A stretch of 64,000 bases of DNA. It comes from CAZEHS01 sp964424355. GTDB taxonomy: Bacteria; Bacillota; Clostridia; Peptostreptococcales; Acidaminobacteraceae. Positions 17,607 through 26,471 of the stretch are shown piece after piece. Under the pieces are notes generated by a model that saw nothing but the letters and a program-made list of their open reading frames with translations, made no database searches and was not told where the DNA came from. The stretch's first letter is position 1, and the number at the start of each line of letters is the position of its first letter. The DNA lies in the NCBI GenBank assembly GCA_964424355.1, contig CAYRIO010000007.1, positions 62,001-126,000 on the forward strand. The letters run 5' to 3'. Made by a program: the position numbers and the translations under genes.

Positions 17607-18701
17607 TTATTCCTCCTCCGCATTGAATTTTTTAAGCGGCTTCAAAAGGGGTTTGAATACTTTCGAAATGGCGATAAAGAAGATGATTGCACCGATAACG
17701 ATGCTGACTACCTCCGAAGGCACCTGCAGGGACTGCATCTTGGTTCCGCCGTAATTCAGTGCGGAAAAAAGGATGCCGCCCAGGACAACGCCAATGGGGG
17801 AATTGTTCCCAATCAAGGCCACTGCGATGCCGTTAAAACCGTATCCCTCCGATACCGCCAGCTTGGATACGTGATAGGACACGCCGGAAACGTGAAGGGC
17901 ACCGGCAAGACCGGCCAATGCACCGGCGATGGCCATGGATTTGACGACACAGGCGTCTACATTGATTCCTGCATAACGGGCAGCTTCCTTGTTGAAGCCA
18001 ACCGCCCTGAGTTCAAAGCCCTGCACTGTCCGGAAGAGATAATATGAGACGATACCGACCACAACCAGGGCAATGGGAATTCCCCAGCTTACCTTGACCC
18101 CCGGTCCAAACAGCCATTGGAGGCCATCGATGGTCAAGCGGGCGGATTTGTGGATATCATAGGTGGATTCCGGACCGGGATTCTTAAGGGCCGGCAGATA
18201 CACCATGAAGTTTGAAAAATAGAGGGCAAACCAGTTGAGCATGATGGTGCTGATGACCTCATGGACACCAAAACGGGCTTTCAGCCAGCCGGCCAGTCCG
18301 CCGTAGAGTCCCGCCACCAAAGCACTGCCCAGGATAACAATGGGGATATGGATGATTGCAGGCAGGTCGATGGCGTAACCCAGAACCGCTGCCGTCAGTG
18401 CTCCAATCATGAACTGCCCCTCCGCCCCGATGTTGAAGAGACCTGTTCGGAAAGCGAAGGCAATCGATATCCCTGTGAGGATTACCGGCATAGAGTACAC
18501 AACCGTCTGAGCCAGATACTTGGGTTTGGATACGATCCCCATGAACATGGTGCTGTAAGCCTTTATAGGATCATAGCCCGCGGCGGCCAGGACAACCGCG
18601 CCGACAATCAATCCCAAAATCACGGAAAGGGTTGTAACGATCAGTGTTTCATTCAGAAACAGCTTTTTCAGTCTGGTACCAAGGGTTTTCTTATCGGGCA
18701 T
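17607..18701 (-). CDS. Nucleoside-type ABC transporter permease 1
   Basis: Partner permease of the BMP-type importer (NupP-like), with multiple hydrophobic segments. The family text NIGAEGQFMIGAL lies near residue 93 and GYGFNGIAVALIGNNSPIG near 285. A GTG at 18710 falls inside the Shine-Dalgarno sequence; ATG 18701, eight bases from AGGAGG, is the real start. It overlaps the ATPase gene by 11 bp. Confidence 0.9.
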   Translation of the reverse strand: MPDKKTLGTRLKKLFLNETLIVTTLSVILGLIVGAVVLAAAGYDPIKAYSTMFMGIVSKPKYLAQTVVYSMPVILTGISIAFAFRTGLFNIGAEGQFMIGALTAAVLGYAIDLPAIIHIPIVILGSALVAGLYGGLAGWLKARFGVHEVISTIMLNWFALYFSNFMVYLPALKNPGPESTYDIHKSARLTIDGLQWLFGPGVKVSWGIPIALVVVGIVSYYLFRTVQGFELRAVGFNKEAARYAGINVDACVVKSMAIAGALAGLAGALHVSGVSYHVSKLAVSEGYGFNGIAVALIGNNSPIGVVLGGILFSALNYGGTKMQSLQVPSEVVSIVIGAIIFFIAISKVFKPLLKPLKKFNAEEE

Positions 18702-20235
18702 GACCGGCACCTCCTGACATCATGAGCCCCAGCTCATTCTCGTCAGTATTCTTGGCATTCACATGCCCAACAATCTGACCTTCATAGATTACAGCAATAT
18801 AATCCGATACATTCAGGATCTCGTCCAATTCGTAGGAAACCAAAAGAACTGCTTTTCCTTTGTCCCGTTGCTCCACCAGGGATTTATGCACAAACTCAAT
18901 GGCGCCTACATCAAGCCCCCGGGTGGGTTGCGTCGCAATCAGCACATCCGGATCGTTGGTGACTTCCCGGGCAATGATGACCTTCTGCTGGTTTCCTCCG
19001 GAAAGCGCCCGGGCCGGCAGATGGATGTTAGTCGGACGCACATCGAATTTCTCAATCAGTTCCCGGGTGAATTTCTTGATAGCGTCAAAATCCAGGCGAT
19101 TCCCTTTTGAAAAAGGGGCAATCCGGTAATTCTCAAGCACCATATTCTCATACACCGTAAAATCCATGATCAGACCATGTTTCTGCCGATCCTCCGGAAT
19201 ATTGCAGATACCCGCTTCAAACACCTCGCGGACGGTGCTCCCGGCCACTTGTTTCCCCTTGATCCAGATTTCTCCGGCTTTGATGGGCCGAAGCCCTGTA
19301 ATGGCTTCAATCAGTTCGGTCTGCCCATTGCCGTCAATACCGGCCAGGCCCAGGATTTCCCCTTCACGGACGATCAGGTTCAGATCCTTCACCACTTCGA
19401 TCCCCCGTGAATCTTCTACCGTGAGCCCCTTCACTTCTAAAGCCGTTTCACCGGATTCACGGAGGCCCTTCGCAACCGCAAAGGTCACTTCACGGCCTAC
19501 CATCATAGAGGCCAGATCGCTCTCGGTCACCTGAGACACATCCACCAAACCGATCCGCTTTCCGCGACGGATGACAGTACAGTTATCCGCACAGGCTTTA
19601 ATCTCTTTCAGCTTATGAGTGATGATGATGATGGTTTTCCCCTGAGCGGTCAGCTTACGCATGATGCCGATGAGCTCCTGGATTTCCTGAGGGGTGAGAA
19701 CCGCTGTCGGCTCGTCCAATATCAGGATTTCAGCGCCTCGGTAGAGAGCTTTCAGGATCTCGACCCGTTGCTGCATTCCCACAGAAATATCCTCAATCTT
19801 GGAATCCGGATCCACGATCAGCCCGTATTTCTCAGACAATTCCCGGACGTCTGCCCTGGCCTTGTCCAGGTTCAGATGGCCAAAGCCCTTTACCGGTTCC
19901 ATACCGAGAATGATATTTTCAGTAACCGTAAAGTTATGGACCAGCATGAAGTGCTGATGAACCATACCGATACCGTACTTGATTGCTACGTTGGGATTCT
20001 TGATGGAAACTTTTTCGCCCTTGATGAATATGTCTCCGCTGGTCTGGTGATACAGCCCATAGAGAATGTTCATCAGAGTCGTCTTACCTGCGCCGTTCTC
20101 TCCGAGGAGCGCATGGATTTCTCCCTTATGGACCGTGAGATCAATGGTGTCGTTGGCCGTGAAGGAACCGAAAACTTTCGTTATCCCCTTCATTTCCACG
20201 ACTTTTGAACTGAAGTCGATGGTTTTAGTGTCCAA
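18691..20235 (-). CDS. Nucleoside-type ABC transporter ATPase (two ABC domains)
   Basis: Duplicated ABC ATPase like NupO or RbsA. The first domain has Walker A GENGAGKTT, a divergent signature SVGMQQRVEI and Walker B ILILDEPTAVL. The second has a degenerate Walker A (GIDGNGQTE) and signature LSGGNQQKV. The open frame begins at 20322, but the TTG at 20235 follows GGAGG at seven bases, and the protein then starts just before the domain (VVEMKGITKVFG), so TTG is preferred. It energises uptake through the two downstream permeases. A terminator separates it from the upstream lipoprotein gene. Confidence 0.9.
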   Translation of the reverse strand: MDTKTIDFSSKVVEMKGITKVFGSFTANDTIDLTVHKGEIHALLGENGAGKTTLMNILYGLYHQTSGDIFIKGEKVSIKNPNVAIKYGIGMVHQHFMLVHNFTVTENIILGMEPVKGFGHLNLDKARADVRELSEKYGLIVDPDSKIEDISVGMQQRVEILKALYRGAEILILDEPTAVLTPQEIQELIGIMRKLTAQGKTIIIITHKLKEIKACADNCTVIRRGKRIGLVDVSQVTESDLASMMVGREVTFAVAKGLRESGETALEVKGLTVEDSRGIEVVKDLNLIVREGEILGLAGIDGNGQTELIEAITGLRPIKAGEIWIKGKQVAGSTVREVFEAGICNIPEDRQKHGLIMDFTVYENMVLENYRIAPFSKGNRLDFDAIKKFTRELIEKFDVRPTNIHLPARALSGGNQQKVIIAREVTNDPDVLIATQPTRGLDVGAIEFVHKSLVEQRDKGKAVLLVSYELDEILNVSDYIAVIYEGQIVGHVNAKNTDENELGLMMSGGAGHAR

Positions 20236-20367
20236 TTGCCTGCCTCCTAACCGGAATTTACAAGAGTTTCTCTGTTGATTATAGTTACCACCATCATAAG
20301 ATATAAAACCATATAAGTGCATGAAATCATTTATGAAGCTTTGTTAATAACCCTGATGCGCGGACGC

Positions 20368-20426
20368 CTTAGAAACCCTTCGATTTCTAAGTAAAAAGGG
20401 ATTCTGCTATGAAACAGAATCCCTTT
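20368..20426 (-). terminator. Terminator after the nucleoside-binding lipoprotein gene
   Basis: A 12-bp perfect stem AAAGGGATTCTG/CAGAATCCCTTT (20395-20406 and 20415-20426) is followed by a short T-run. A second hairpin (20368-20375 with 20384-20391) lies just beyond. It sits between the lipoprotein gene and the ATPase gene, so it probably makes the lipoprotein mRNA more abundant than the transporter mRNA. Confidence 0.75.
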
Positions 20427-20445
20427 CTTCATCACTGTCGTCAGA

Positions 20446-21495
20446 CTATTTGAAGCTTTTGAATTCTTCTTCTGTTTTAGGAACAACGATTTCGCCTTTG
20501 ATGATCTTATCTTTCAGAACCTGGACTTCTGTCAGGACATCAGCAGGTACCAGCTTGCTGGAAGTTGGCGCGATATCAACGCCGCCCTCAGCCAAACCGT
20601 AGGATACTGTTGTGCCGCCAGCGAACTTGCCGTCTTTCAGGTCTTTACAAACATTGTAGATGCCGTTATCAACGCGTTTCATAGCGGAAGTGATCACGTT
20701 GTCTGGAGCCAGGTCATTCTGGTCACGGTCAACGCCGATAGCGAATTTGTTCTTTTCTTTAGCTGCTTCGATCATCCCGTTGCCTGTTGCGCCGGCAGCG
20801 TGGAAGATGATGTCCGCGCCATCGCTGTACATTTTTTCAGCAATGGATTTCCCTGCAGCAGCATCGGTGAAGGAACCAGCATACTGGTTCAATACAACGC
20901 AGGTAGGGTTAGCTGTTTTAACGCCCGCTTGGAAACCGTAATCGAACTCACGGATCAGAGCAAAGTCAACGCCGCCGATGAAACCGACTTTGTTTGTCTT
21001 TGTCATTTTACCAGCGATATAGCCTACAAGGAAGGAAGACTCATTGGCTTTGAAGGTTACACCAACAACGTTCTTAGGTGTTTCTTCACCGTACGACTGG
21101 TCGATGATAGCGAATTTCTGATCAGGATAGTTGGCTGCCGCTGCTTTCAATGCGTCACCCATCATGAAGCCGATACCCCAAACGATGTCATTCTTTTCGT
21201 CAACCAAGGTGTTCAGGTTAACTGCATAGTCAGCTTCCTGCTTTGATTCCAGGTAAGAAGCCTTGATGCCCAAATCGGTTTGTGCCTTTGAAAGGCCTTC
21301 CCAAGCTGATTGATTGAAACTCAAGTCATTTACACCGCCAACATCTGTTACCATCGCTACTTTGATTTCTGCAGCAGCAGGTGCAGCAGGTTCTGCGGGC
21401 GCTGCCTCAGCAGGTGCGGCAGGTTTTGGAGCACAGCCTGTGAACAATGAGATAATCATCACCACAGCCAACAACAATGCGAACCATTTTTTCAT
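20446..21495 (-). CDS. BMP-family nucleoside-binding lipoprotein
   Basis: Extracellular substrate-binding subunit of the importer encoded downstream. The signal peptide ends in lipobox LFTGC (Cys21) and is followed by an Ala/Pro-rich linker to about residue 45. The BMP domain starts at IKVAMVTDVGGVNDLSFNQS. At 349 residues it is the normal size for Bmp/Med/NupN proteins. The ATG has AGGAGG upstream. A predicted promoter at 21918-21945 would give an unusually long 5' leader. Confidence 0.93.
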   Translation of the reverse strand: MKKWFALLLAVVMIISLFTGCAPKPAAPAEAAPAEPAAPAAAEIKVAMVTDVGGVNDLSFNQSAWEGLSKAQTDLGIKASYLESKQEADYAVNLNTLVDEKNDIVWGIGFMMGDALKAAAANYPDQKFAIIDQSYGEETPKNVVGVTFKANESSFLVGYIAGKMTKTNKVGFIGGVDFALIREFDYGFQAGVKTANPTCVVLNQYAGSFTDAAAGKSIAEKMYSDGADIIFHAAGATGNGMIEAAKEKNKFAIGVDRDQNDLAPDNVITSAMKRVDNGIYNVCKDLKDGKFAGGTTVSYGLAEGGVDIAPTSSKLVPADVLTEVQVLKDKIIKGEIVVPKTEEEFKSFK

Positions 21496-21911
21496 TACTC
21501 ATTTCCTCCTCTTAGTTTTTTTCCAGAGACTTATGTAAGTAATTCTCTACGGACCACCGTTTCCCTCTTTTTTGAGAAGAAGAATTCTTCTCCCTGACAG
21601 CTGGAAAACGATATCCGCAAAACTTGGGTCCTGCTCTGGTTCTAAAGTACCAATAATGGCCATGAAAACATATGTGTTGTTTCCACAAAACCATCCCACG
21701 GATTTCTGGGCTGTCAGGTCCCCCTCTTTTAATATCCAACAACAGAGCCTCTGAAACACCTTTTTCTAAGGGTTTTTTCCACTGTTGCCCCTTAAAAACG
21801 AATTTGATTACGTTGTTTAGTTTTGTTCACTGTTAAAAGAGAACAGAAGCGGCCTCCGCATTCAAACCCGTTGATAATGGCTTCACTCAGAAAAATATAC
21901 CAGAGTGTTCC
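21496..21911 (-). ncRNA. Long structured 5' leader, candidate cis-regulatory RNA
   Basis: No convincing gene lies here. From the promoter to the lipoprotein start codon the leader is about 415 nt. A 9-bp perfect stem CCTGACAGC/GCTGTCAGG (21710-21718 with 21593-21601) closes a 126-nt domain. Inside it ATCCG/CGGAT, GGAAAC/GTTTTC and TTGGT/ACCAG can pair, giving a multi-branched fold. Nearer the start codon AGAGA-ACTTA/TAAGT-TCTCT forms another hairpin just ahead of the ribosome binding site. I could not match it to purine, 2'-dG, ykkC, ZTP, THF or T-box consensus sequences from memory. It is a candidate only. Confidence 0.4.
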
Positions 21912-21917
21912 TCACTC

Positions 21918-21945
21918 ATTATACGCTTTCAGCGAAAATAAACAA
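21918..21945 (-). promoter_or_regulatory. Promoter of the nucleoside uptake operon
   Basis: -10 TATAAT (21918-21923), 16-base spacer, -35 TTGTTT (21940-21945) on the minus strand. Start of transcription is expected near 21911. Confidence 0.6.
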
Positions 21946-21981
21946 AGGGGTGTGAAAAAAATAGGACAATTGTCCTTTACA

Positions 21982-22016
21982 GAAAAAAAGAACGTCCGCT
22001 ATTAGCGGACGTTCTT
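21982..22016 (-). terminator. Terminator of the glycine reductase operon
   Basis: 12-bp perfect stem AAGAACGTCCGC/GCGGACGTTCTT (21988-21999 and 22005-22016) followed by a 7-base T-run on the minus transcript, 9 bp after the grdD stop. Confidence 0.92.
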
Positions 22017-22024
22017 GGCGTAGA

Positions 22025-23203
22025 TTAGCAGATATCAGCGGGCTTTGCCACGAATCCTTCCTTGGCTAGGACCGCCATGGCGGTGTCGAGCTTGGTTTCA
22101 TGGACCATGACGATGGGGCCGGTGCAACCCATGCCGCTCTCGGCATACACGCCGTTCTTCCACAGCGCCTGCACGGCGCTGTCCAGGTCCATGATGTCGA
22201 TGCCGGAGATGGTGCCCGTAACCACTTCCTTGGGCGGAGCCACAACGACGGGTTCATCACAGGTCTTCTCCTGTGCTTTGTTGAATCCCTGGATAATTTT
22301 TTCGAAGCCAGCCTCTTTAACGGCTTTGAATTCCTGCGCCGCTACGGCCTTGAGGTTCCCCTTGACCAGGGAAGCGGCGTATTGCAGGGCATTGGCCACC
22401 ACAGGCACTCCGGAGGCCCGGCTGAGGATCAGGATGGTGCGGTGGTAGTCCTCGCCGATGCCGGGGCCGTAGCCGTAGCCGGTGGCTTCGTAGCTGCCTC
22501 CGGTGGCGAAGGAACTGAACATTTTCATCAGGATGTTCCCGGTGAGGGTGTCAGAGACCATGACGTCGACGCTGCCGGTGAGCAGGTCGTTGCCCCGCAT
22601 GACGGCTCCGCCGTCGGATCGCATGGAACCGCCGAAGTTGACGGGGTATCCATTGGCTTTCAATTCTCCCAGGGCCCGTTCGACAATGCGGACGTTGTCA
22701 ACGTTGAGGACACCCACGGTGGGTTCTTTAATCCCCATCGCCTTGGCGGCGATGATGCCGTAGATGGCGTTCTTGAACATGGCCTCACTCCGGTTGGTGG
22801 CGCTGGTGCCGGTGGTGGTGGCCAGGAACATTTCGGTCCCTTTGCCAGGGGTGATGACTTTGCCCACGGTGGATACACCAATGGGGAAGTTATAGTGCAT
22901 GGTGACGCAGGCGTCGATCTCGCCGCTGTCCAGGAGTTCTTCCATTTTCTTGTGCATGTCGGCTTCATCATCGATGATGATTTGGGGCAGGGGCAGGTCG
23001 CTTTTGGGCCCGATGAGGACGATTTCATAGTCCGCAGTCCGGGAGGCCAATTGGGCGCCCTGGAGCATGTTCTCAACCCCATGTTCGCTGCCCAGGGTGG
23101 TGAGGCCGATACGGACTTTCTTGCTGAAGTTGCCGGTTTCGATGGCCTGGGCGATGTCCATGAAGGCTTGGCCCAGCATCTTTTTCACTTGGGTATTTGA
23201 CAT
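22025..23203 (-). CDS. grdD: Glycine reductase complex component C, alpha subunit GrdD
   Basis: Protein C of glycine, sarcosine and betaine reductases takes the carboxymethyl-selenoether from GrdA and releases acetyl phosphate. GrdD resembles the PlsX fold. Two cysteines, Cys99 and Cys360 (in MGCTGPIVMV), sit where I recall the redox-active and acetyl-carrying cysteines of Eubacterium acidaminophilum GrdD (98 and 359). ATG 23203 follows GGGGTGAG; the frame is open to 23239 but without a ribosome binding site. It is the last gene of the operon, 10 bp after grdC. Confidence 0.95.
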   Translation of the reverse strand: MSNTQVKKMLGQAFMDIAQAIETGNFSKKVRIGLTTLGSEHGVENMLQGAQLASRTADYEIVLIGPKSDLPLPQIIIDDEADMHKKMEELLDSGEIDACVTMHYNFPIGVSTVGKVITPGKGTEMFLATTTGTSATNRSEAMFKNAIYGIIAAKAMGIKEPTVGVLNVDNVRIVERALGELKANGYPVNFGGSMRSDGGAVMRGNDLLTGSVDVMVSDTLTGNILMKMFSSFATGGSYEATGYGYGPGIGEDYHRTILILSRASGVPVVANALQYAASLVKGNLKAVAAQEFKAVKEAGFEKIIQGFNKAQEKTCDEPVVVAPPKEVVTGTISGIDIMDLDSAVQALWKNGVYAESGMGCTGPIVMVHETKLDTAMAVLAKEGFVAKPADIC

Positions 23204-23213
23204 GGTCTCACCC

Positions 23214-24749
23214 CTATTCTTGCAAGAGATGCGTTGCAAAGCCTTTCATGGCCTCCGCGATCAGCTTGTTGATTTCGTCCTTGTTCAGGGCACCGGCGTC
23301 CTCTGTCTTGCCGGTGTTGCGTTCCAGGATGAAGGAGACGCCGTCAAAGAGGTTGGTCATGCGTCCCAGGAACAGGCTACCTTTGCCTACGACCATAACC
23401 CGGTTCAATGCCCCGGTGGTGAGTTCGTCAATGGCAAAGCCGATATAGGGAACGCCGGAGGGAATATGCCCCTGGGTGGGTGCCCAGCCTGCCATACCGT
23501 GCTTTGTCACGAAAGCGTCCATGCCGGTCCGTTCCAGCTCGCCCCGCTTGACGCCGATGGCGGCGATCATCTTGTAGTTGGCTACGGGGACGTCGCCAGC
23601 GCCGGCAGGCTTGGTAACATCAGGGTTTTGCATTTCTACGGAGTATTTGTCGATGTCGGTGATCTTCATGTTCCCTTTATCCAAAGGGGCGGTGACCAGG
23701 GCGGTGATGACAGCCTGGGGGGAGGAGCCGGTCCCAACAGTATGGCGGCCGATCAGGTCGGTGCGGATCATGGGGCTGACGCCGTCGTTCTTGCTGACGA
23801 GGATGGCGAAGCCGCCCAGAACATCTTCCAGAATGGGGATGTCTTTTTTGATATGGTCTTTGCCGTTCATGCCCAGTTTAGCGGTGGCGCCGCCAGCCAC
23901 GACAACGACGTTGTCGTAGACGCCGGACTTGACCAAGGCTGCTGCCTGGATGAGGGCATGGGTGGGGGCGGCACAGAATCCCCGGGTATCGGAGCCGGTC
24001 GCATTGATGGCGCCGGCAGCTTCTGCGATGGCTTTGGCAAAGTTCCCGCCGCCCCGCTGGTTCATGTCGCCGCAGGCTTCTTCGGAGCATTCAATGACGT
24101 AGTCCACACAGGTGACGTCGATGTTATTCTTGGCAATCAGGTGTTTGAAGGCCAGAACCCCGGAGGCTTTAACGACCAGGTTCTCATACATGACATGGGC
24201 ATTGAGGTTCACGTCCACGTCATGGGCTTTCTTCACGCAGCCCACCAGTTTAAAGTCATGGTAGATGGCTTCGCTGTGGTGTTTCTCTACGAATTCTTCG
24301 ATGAGGGCCATGTCTTCGCCCTCACCCAGGTTCTTGAGCTCTTCTTCACTGAAGAGGGGGTGAGCTGCCATTTTAACTTTGACTGATGCGGTGAAGTCCC
24401 GGTCCAGTTTCACCAGGTCAAAGGCATCAGCCAGTTTGATCATGGCGATGAATTCATCCTGAGGCATGATTTCGCCCAGTTTCCCCTGCCGTGTTCCGGC
24501 TACGGGGTTTGAGAACCACGGCTCTGCAACGGCGCCCAGAGCTTCCGGGGTCATGTTGCCGATGTAGGTCTGGTTAGGGGCGTAGTTCACCACGTCTTCA
24601 TACTTACGCAGGCTGCCGGGAAGTTTTTTCAGGTATTCCGAATCGGGATTAGCGGCACGCTCGACGGTTTGGGTGGTACCGTTGTGAATGATCATGTCCG
24701 GGGTATGGACCAGTATGTACCCCGCTGCTTTCGTAACTGCAAAACTCAT
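23214..24749 (-). CDS. grdC: Glycine reductase complex component C, beta subunit GrdC
   Basis: Partner of GrdD in acetyl phosphate formation, a 511-residue protein related to beta-ketoacyl synthase III-like enzymes. Family text includes TPDMIIHNGTTQTVERA near the N-terminus and DVTCVDYVIECSEEACGDMNQRGGG in the centre, with SDTRGFCAAPTHAL holding a likely active cysteine. The reading frame extends to 24857, but ATG 24749 with AGGAGG is the true start and the upstream extension lies in a palindromic repeat. A terminator and that repeat separate it from grdB. Confidence 0.95.
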   Translation of the reverse strand: MSFAVTKAAGYILVHTPDMIIHNGTTQTVERAANPDSEYLKKLPGSLRKYEDVVNYAPNQTYIGNMTPEALGAVAEPWFSNPVAGTRQGKLGEIMPQDEFIAMIKLADAFDLVKLDRDFTASVKVKMAAHPLFSEEELKNLGEGEDMALIEEFVEKHHSEAIYHDFKLVGCVKKAHDVDVNLNAHVMYENLVVKASGVLAFKHLIAKNNIDVTCVDYVIECSEEACGDMNQRGGGNFAKAIAEAAGAINATGSDTRGFCAAPTHALIQAAALVKSGVYDNVVVVAGGATAKLGMNGKDHIKKDIPILEDVLGGFAILVSKNDGVSPMIRTDLIGRHTVGTGSSPQAVITALVTAPLDKGNMKITDIDKYSVEMQNPDVTKPAGAGDVPVANYKMIAAIGVKRGELERTGMDAFVTKHGMAGWAPTQGHIPSGVPYIGFAIDELTTGALNRVMVVGKGSLFLGRMTNLFDGVSFILERNTGKTEDAGALNKDEINKLIAEAMKGFATHLLQE

Positions 24750-24782
24750 GGGATTTCCTCCTGAGTGAAAAGTGATTTTTTG

Positions 24783-24882
24783 CCACGGATTACACGGACT
24801 TGCACGAACAATCAGCGAAACTGGAAATGAAACGCGATGTCCAATCCATGAAGACATCCGTGCCCATCCGTGTTATCCGTGG
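24783..24882. repeat. Palindromic REP-like element between grdB and grdC
   Basis: About 24-bp imperfect inverted repeats (24783-24806 and 24859-24882) built on CCACGGATxACACGGA...GCACG enclose a 52-bp loop, giving a 100-bp miniature element. Repeats with this wording are scattered in many bacterial genomes, as far as I recall. It has no coding content. Confidence 0.75.
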
Positions 24883-24920
24883 TCATCGAAACCAGTGTAT
24901 CATATTCAGTTTCCTTCGTT

Positions 24921-24956
24921 TTAAAAAAGCGGGCTGGGTTTCACCCCAACCCGCTT
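24921..24956 (-). terminator. Terminator after grdB
   Basis: Hairpin AAGCGGGxTGGG...CCCAxCCCGCTT (24927-24956) followed on the minus transcript by a T-run. It lies 10 bp after the grdB stop and before grdC, so grdCD expression depends on read-through or a separate promoter. Confidence 0.8.
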
Positions 24957-24966
24957 ACCTAAAAGT

Positions 24967-26277
24967 TTATTTTTCAAAAACCGTCTGCCCATCCACTTCA
25001 GTTTCAAGGGCCACCAGGCACTTTTCAACCAGCTTGTATCGCAGCTTCTTCTCTTCTGCATGATCCATGTTCGGATCACCCAAAGGATGAGGAATTGCAA
25101 TTGCAGGGACAATTCGGTTTGCGCCTACCGTGAGGGAGATCGGTACAACTGTACAGATGTGCACCACCGGGAGACCCGCTCTTTCAATTTCTTTCACCAT
25201 CGTTGCGCCGCAACGAGTGCAGGTGCCTCAGGTTGAAGTAAGGATAACAGCGGTTACGCCGTCAGCCAGCAGTTCTTTTGCAAACGTAGCCGCGAACTGC
25301 TTGGAGCTGCCAACGGAAGTACCGTTCCCAACCGTCGTGTAGAAATACTGGTGCAGGGAACCGATGCGGCCGGACTTCTCCATATCCCGGAGAACATCCA
25401 CAGGCAGAACACGGTTGGGGTCATGATTGGCATATACGGGATCGTAACCGCCGTGAGCCGTTTCATGATCCGCTTCAGAAAGTGTCTGGAAGCCGGAAAT
25501 ATCGTATTTGCCATACTTGGAAGCACTGGAGGATTCGATCCGGTCTGGGTTGCCTTTCGGCACGATTCCACCGGAAGTAACCAGGGCGATTTTGGCAGTC
25601 TTCATGCTCTTGACTGCTGGGTTCGGTGCTACGTGATCGAAAACAGGCATGGGGTATTCAGTAACGAACGCCTCACCCTTCAGCTTCTTGATGATCATCT
25701 CAACAGCACGCTCGCCGCCAGTCTTATCGACAAAGACGTTCTTACGGATACCGCGAACATGGTAGCCTTCTGCCTCTGGAGAACCGACGACTTCACCCTT
25801 GGCCATTTTTATAACCATTTTAGCCAGAGCAGGGGCTGCTGTTCTCATCCCGGCAGCACTGTCAGTGGTTTTGATGATGATGAGATCCTTCCGGAACATG
25901 TCTACCCCAGGATTCTCTTCATACATCGCTGTCACAACAGGGATACCCAGCTGATCTTTGACCGCTTTACAGATGGTGCCGCAGGCAGCGCCATAACGAC
26001 CGGCGTTGAAAGCAGGACCAGCAACAAAGATATCAGGGTTTTGCTCTTTAATCATCGCCAGGATAGTCTCCTGCGCTTCTTTAAGATTTTCATTGAAGTA
26101 GGAATCTCCACAGATAATGGTTGCAGTAATTTCTGCTGCATCCCCAAACTCCTTGTTCAGAGCCAGCCCGGGACCTACCACACCCATACGTACTTCGGGT
26201 TTCACATCGGCTTTTTCTTCTCCGCCGATACCGGCAAAAAATTGATTCAGGTAATGAACAACCTTTATTTTGCTCAT
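24967..26277 (-). CDS. grdB: Glycine reductase selenoprotein component B, subunit GrdB
   Basis: Substrate-specific selenoprotein of glycine reductase, which with GrdE binds glycine and passes the carboxymethyl group to the selenocysteine of GrdA. An in-frame TGA at 25228-25230 encodes Sec350 in the redox motif UGTCTRC. The two flanking open frames (to 25228, and 24967-25200) are exactly in phase, and the total of 436 residues is the family length. A perfect 7-bp hairpin 12 bases after the UGA is a SECIS candidate. The specificity call for glycine rather than sarcosine or betaine rests on the operon context. Automated callers will split this gene. Confidence 0.96.
25200..25230 (-). promoter_or_regulatory. 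Sec UGA and SECIS hairpin candidate of grdB
   Basis: After UGA (25230-25228) an 11-base spacer leads into the perfect stem UCGUUGC/GCAACGA with a 3-base loop (25200-25216). Bacterial SECIS elements are short hairpins directly after the UGA that bind SelB. Position and shape fit; function is inferred. Confidence 0.6.
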
Positions 26278-26471
26278 AAGCGTCGCCTCTACCCGATTCC
26301 GGAGGAATCAGGCATACAATGAGGTTCCCTCCTTTCGTTGTGTTTACCTTATTTTTGACTGCCTATTTCTTATGAACTGATGGAATCCGAACCGGATTCC
26401 TTAAAACGAATCTGGAATTTAGGGTTTGACTGTCCCAGGCTTTTCAGGGCAAAAAAGCGTGGGCTTAATAC
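26278..26471. other. grdA-grdB spacer with a short hairpin
   Basis: A 194-bp spacer between two operon genes, unusually long for this operon. It holds a perfect 8-bp hairpin GGAATCCG/CGGATTCC (26382-26400) without a T-run. An RNA-processing site is possible. I see no promoter I would defend. Confidence 0.4.

Noticed and set aside
21512..21759. Small protein frames of 70-76 codons in the nucleoside operon leader
   Set aside because: No ribosome binding site, two competing frames, no family resemblance; the region reads better as structured RNA.
21496..21911. T-box or purine riboswitch in the same leader
   Set aside because: The T-box core GGGTGGNACCGCG and the purine aptamer loops are absent; GGTGGTCC near 21553 is only a weak resemblance.
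24967..26277. Two separate genes or a pseudogene with a premature stop
   Set aside because: The UGA falls exactly at the GrdB selenocysteine site, both parts are in phase, and the total length fits the family.
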